From Bacteroidota bacterium (GTDB taxonomy: Bacteria > Bacteroidota > Bacteroidia > UBA7662): a stretch of 7,343 bases of DNA. The notes under the pieces are model-generated. The model saw only the letters and a list, made by a program, of their open reading frames with translations. It made no database searches and had not been told where the DNA came from. This document shows, piece by piece, positions 6,133 through 7,343 of this stretch (position 1 is its first letter; each line of letters opens with the position of its first letter). Position numbers and translations under genes: made by a program. The DNA is taken from NCBI GenBank assembly GCA_016868485.1, contig VGGT01000093.1:1-7343 (forward strand). The letters are read 5' to 3'.

Positions 6133-7343
6133 CTAGCGGCGCACTTCCGCACCTGTAGCTTGCGCGAAGATAGCGATTATTTGAGTCATTGCCGCCTCGA
6201 CTCTTTCATCGGTAAGCGTAGAATGATCGTCGCGGAACATAAAGCTCAGAGCATATGACCGGAGTTCGGGGGCAATACGGTCACCCTCGTAACGATCGAA
6301 AAGGTTCACCTCGCGCAACAAGGGGGCAGCAGACTGGAAAGCAAGTTCGCGTAAAGTAGAATAGCGGACGCTGCGGTGCACCAGGAGTGCGAGATCGCGG
6401 CGAACGAGCGGAAAGCGCGACCAATCACGGAATAGTTTTCGTTGACCTACCTGAGCCATCAAATGAGCCCATTCTAGGGTAGCAAACCACACCGGTTGTT
6501 TGAGGTCGTAGTGTTTGGCAATGCCTGGGTCGACCTCACCGAGATAGGCATAGGGCCTTCCTTGCCAGGTATATTGAAGCTGGCGATGGGTAAGGCAGGG
6601 ATGCGTACCCCGTTCAGGCTGTTGGGGTTCTATCCCGCAGGCCATGAATATGCGCTGTACGTGCGCATGGAGAAGAGGCAAGTCAATTTTTCTCGCATCA
6701 GCATACCAACTTTCGGGAGTGGCCGAACCCGACATCAACAAGCCCAATTGATCTGTTTCGGTCCGCGTATTGTTGTTTACGAGATACGTTTTTCCCCATT
6801 CAAAGAAGATGGGGTTATATTGTTGCCTGTTGTGGTTGTGCCGTGCATTGTTGAGGCAAGAAAACAACAGACTGGGACGTAATACAGGGTATAGATCATT
6901 GACCGGATTCAATACCCTGAGTGCATAGGGCTTATAGGCCGGAAGAAACTCAAGTTCCGCATCGGAAATAAACGATAGGCTCATTGTTTCATAAAAACCG
7001 GAGTCGGCGAGCATACGGGCCACAGAATCACGCAGCTTGTGGTTCCGTTCATTGTGCTTGGGTGGCGAGGGGGCGTAGCGCAGTTGGGGTGGTGCGGGAA
7101 GTCGATTGAGACCGTACACCCTCAGGATTTCCTCCAACACATCGACCTCGCGGGTTACATCGGTTCGGTATCGAGGTGCTGTTAATTCCATGCCCTCCGC
7201 GTGTTCATAGCCGATTTGGAAATCGAGACGCTCCAGTATGCCGCGCAATTCATTTCGAGGAATCTTACACCCAGCCATCGTGTCGAGTGTATGAAACTGC
7301 AGATGGATTTGCGCTTCAGGAATGGGGTTTCCATGGGCCTCTA
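6133..7343 (-). CDS. pheT: Phenylalanine--tRNA ligase beta subunit, C-terminal half (cut by window edge)
   Basis: About 402 C-terminal residues of PheRS beta are present; the reading frame is open to the right edge, where EAHGNPIPEAQIHLQFHTL precedes the internal Met at 7278. The usual full length is about 800. In order the fragment holds the B5 domain (RTDVTREVDVLEEILRVYGL, followed by NRLP) and the catalytic-like core (NPVNDLYPVLRPSLLFSCL, FEWGKTY, LGEVDPGIAKHYDL). It ends with a complete FDX-ACB anticodon-binding domain from FRDWSRFPLVRRDLALLV to the end at GAEVRR. With the alpha subunit it forms the enzyme that charges tRNA-Phe in the cytoplasm. It is the first visible gene of the minus-strand set, and the next gene starts 5 bases after its stop. 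No frameshift or internal stop is visible. The true start lies outside the window. Confidence 0.95.
   Translation of the reverse strand, partial: EAHGNPIPEAQIHLQFHTLDTMAGCKIPRNELRGILERLDFQIGYEHAEGMELTAPRYRTDVTREVDVLEEILRVYGLNRLPAPPQLRYAPSPPKHNERNHKLRDSVARMLADSGFYETMSLSFISDAELEFLPAYKPYALRVLNPVNDLYPVLRPSLLFSCLNNARHNHNRQQYNPIFFEWGKTYLVNNNTRTETDQLGLLMSGSATPESWYADARKIDLPLLHAHVQRIFMACGIEPQQPERGTHPCLTHRQLQYTWQGRPYAYLGEVDPGIAKHYDLKQPVWFATLEWAHLMAQVGQRKLFRDWSRFPLVRRDLALLVHRSVRYSTLRELAFQSAAPLLREVNLFDRYEGDRIAPELRSYALSFMFRDDHSTLTDERVEAAMTQIIAIFAQATGAEVRR

Noticed and set aside
6496..6882. 128-codon open frame antisense to pheT
   Set aside because: It overlaps the conserved pheT core; no start context or motif supports it.

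Overview
The window comes from a member of the Bacteroidota. The evidence is a TPR / PD40 propeller / carboxypeptidase-regulatory / OmpA protein of the PorE type, a PurM with the Bacteroidota sequence pattern, the pheT - coiled-coil gene - zapA - rny order that I recall as common in this phylum, and A/T-rich start leaders without clear Shine-Dalgarno sequences. The sequence does not allow a firm placement below phylum. Coding density is very high and the genes look like core chromosome. I see no transposase, integrase, tRNA, rRNA, CRISPR array or phage gene, and no non-coding stretch longer than about 75 bases.

Left half, plus strand: an OmpH/Skp-family periplasmic chaperone (20-544), a 655-residue PorE-like outer-membrane/periplasmic protein (605-2572), and the purine-biosynthesis enzyme PurM (2606-3775). 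The first two act in the cell envelope: Skp-type proteins escort outer-membrane proteins, and the PorE-like protein carries a peptidoglycan-binding OmpA domain that would anchor it to the wall. PurM is unrelated in function but lies only 33 bases downstream, so it may be co-transcribed.

Right half, minus strand, read from the right edge leftwards: the C-terminal half of phenylalanyl-tRNA synthetase beta (pheT, cut by the window edge), a 99-residue coiled-coil protein, the FtsZ-ring protein ZapA, and the membrane-anchored endonuclease RNase Y (rny). Gaps are 5, 20 and 44 bases, which fits one operon linking translation, division and mRNA turnover. The two gene sets converge at 3776-3846.

I found no new multi-gene system. 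Two features deserve a second look. First, the last eight codons of rny, stop codon included, are present as three tandem 24-base copies. All copies are in frame, so the gene is followed by further in-frame RNase Y-like tails, each ending in TAA. Second, the small coiled-coil gene between pheT and zapA is an uncharacterised candidate ZapA partner.
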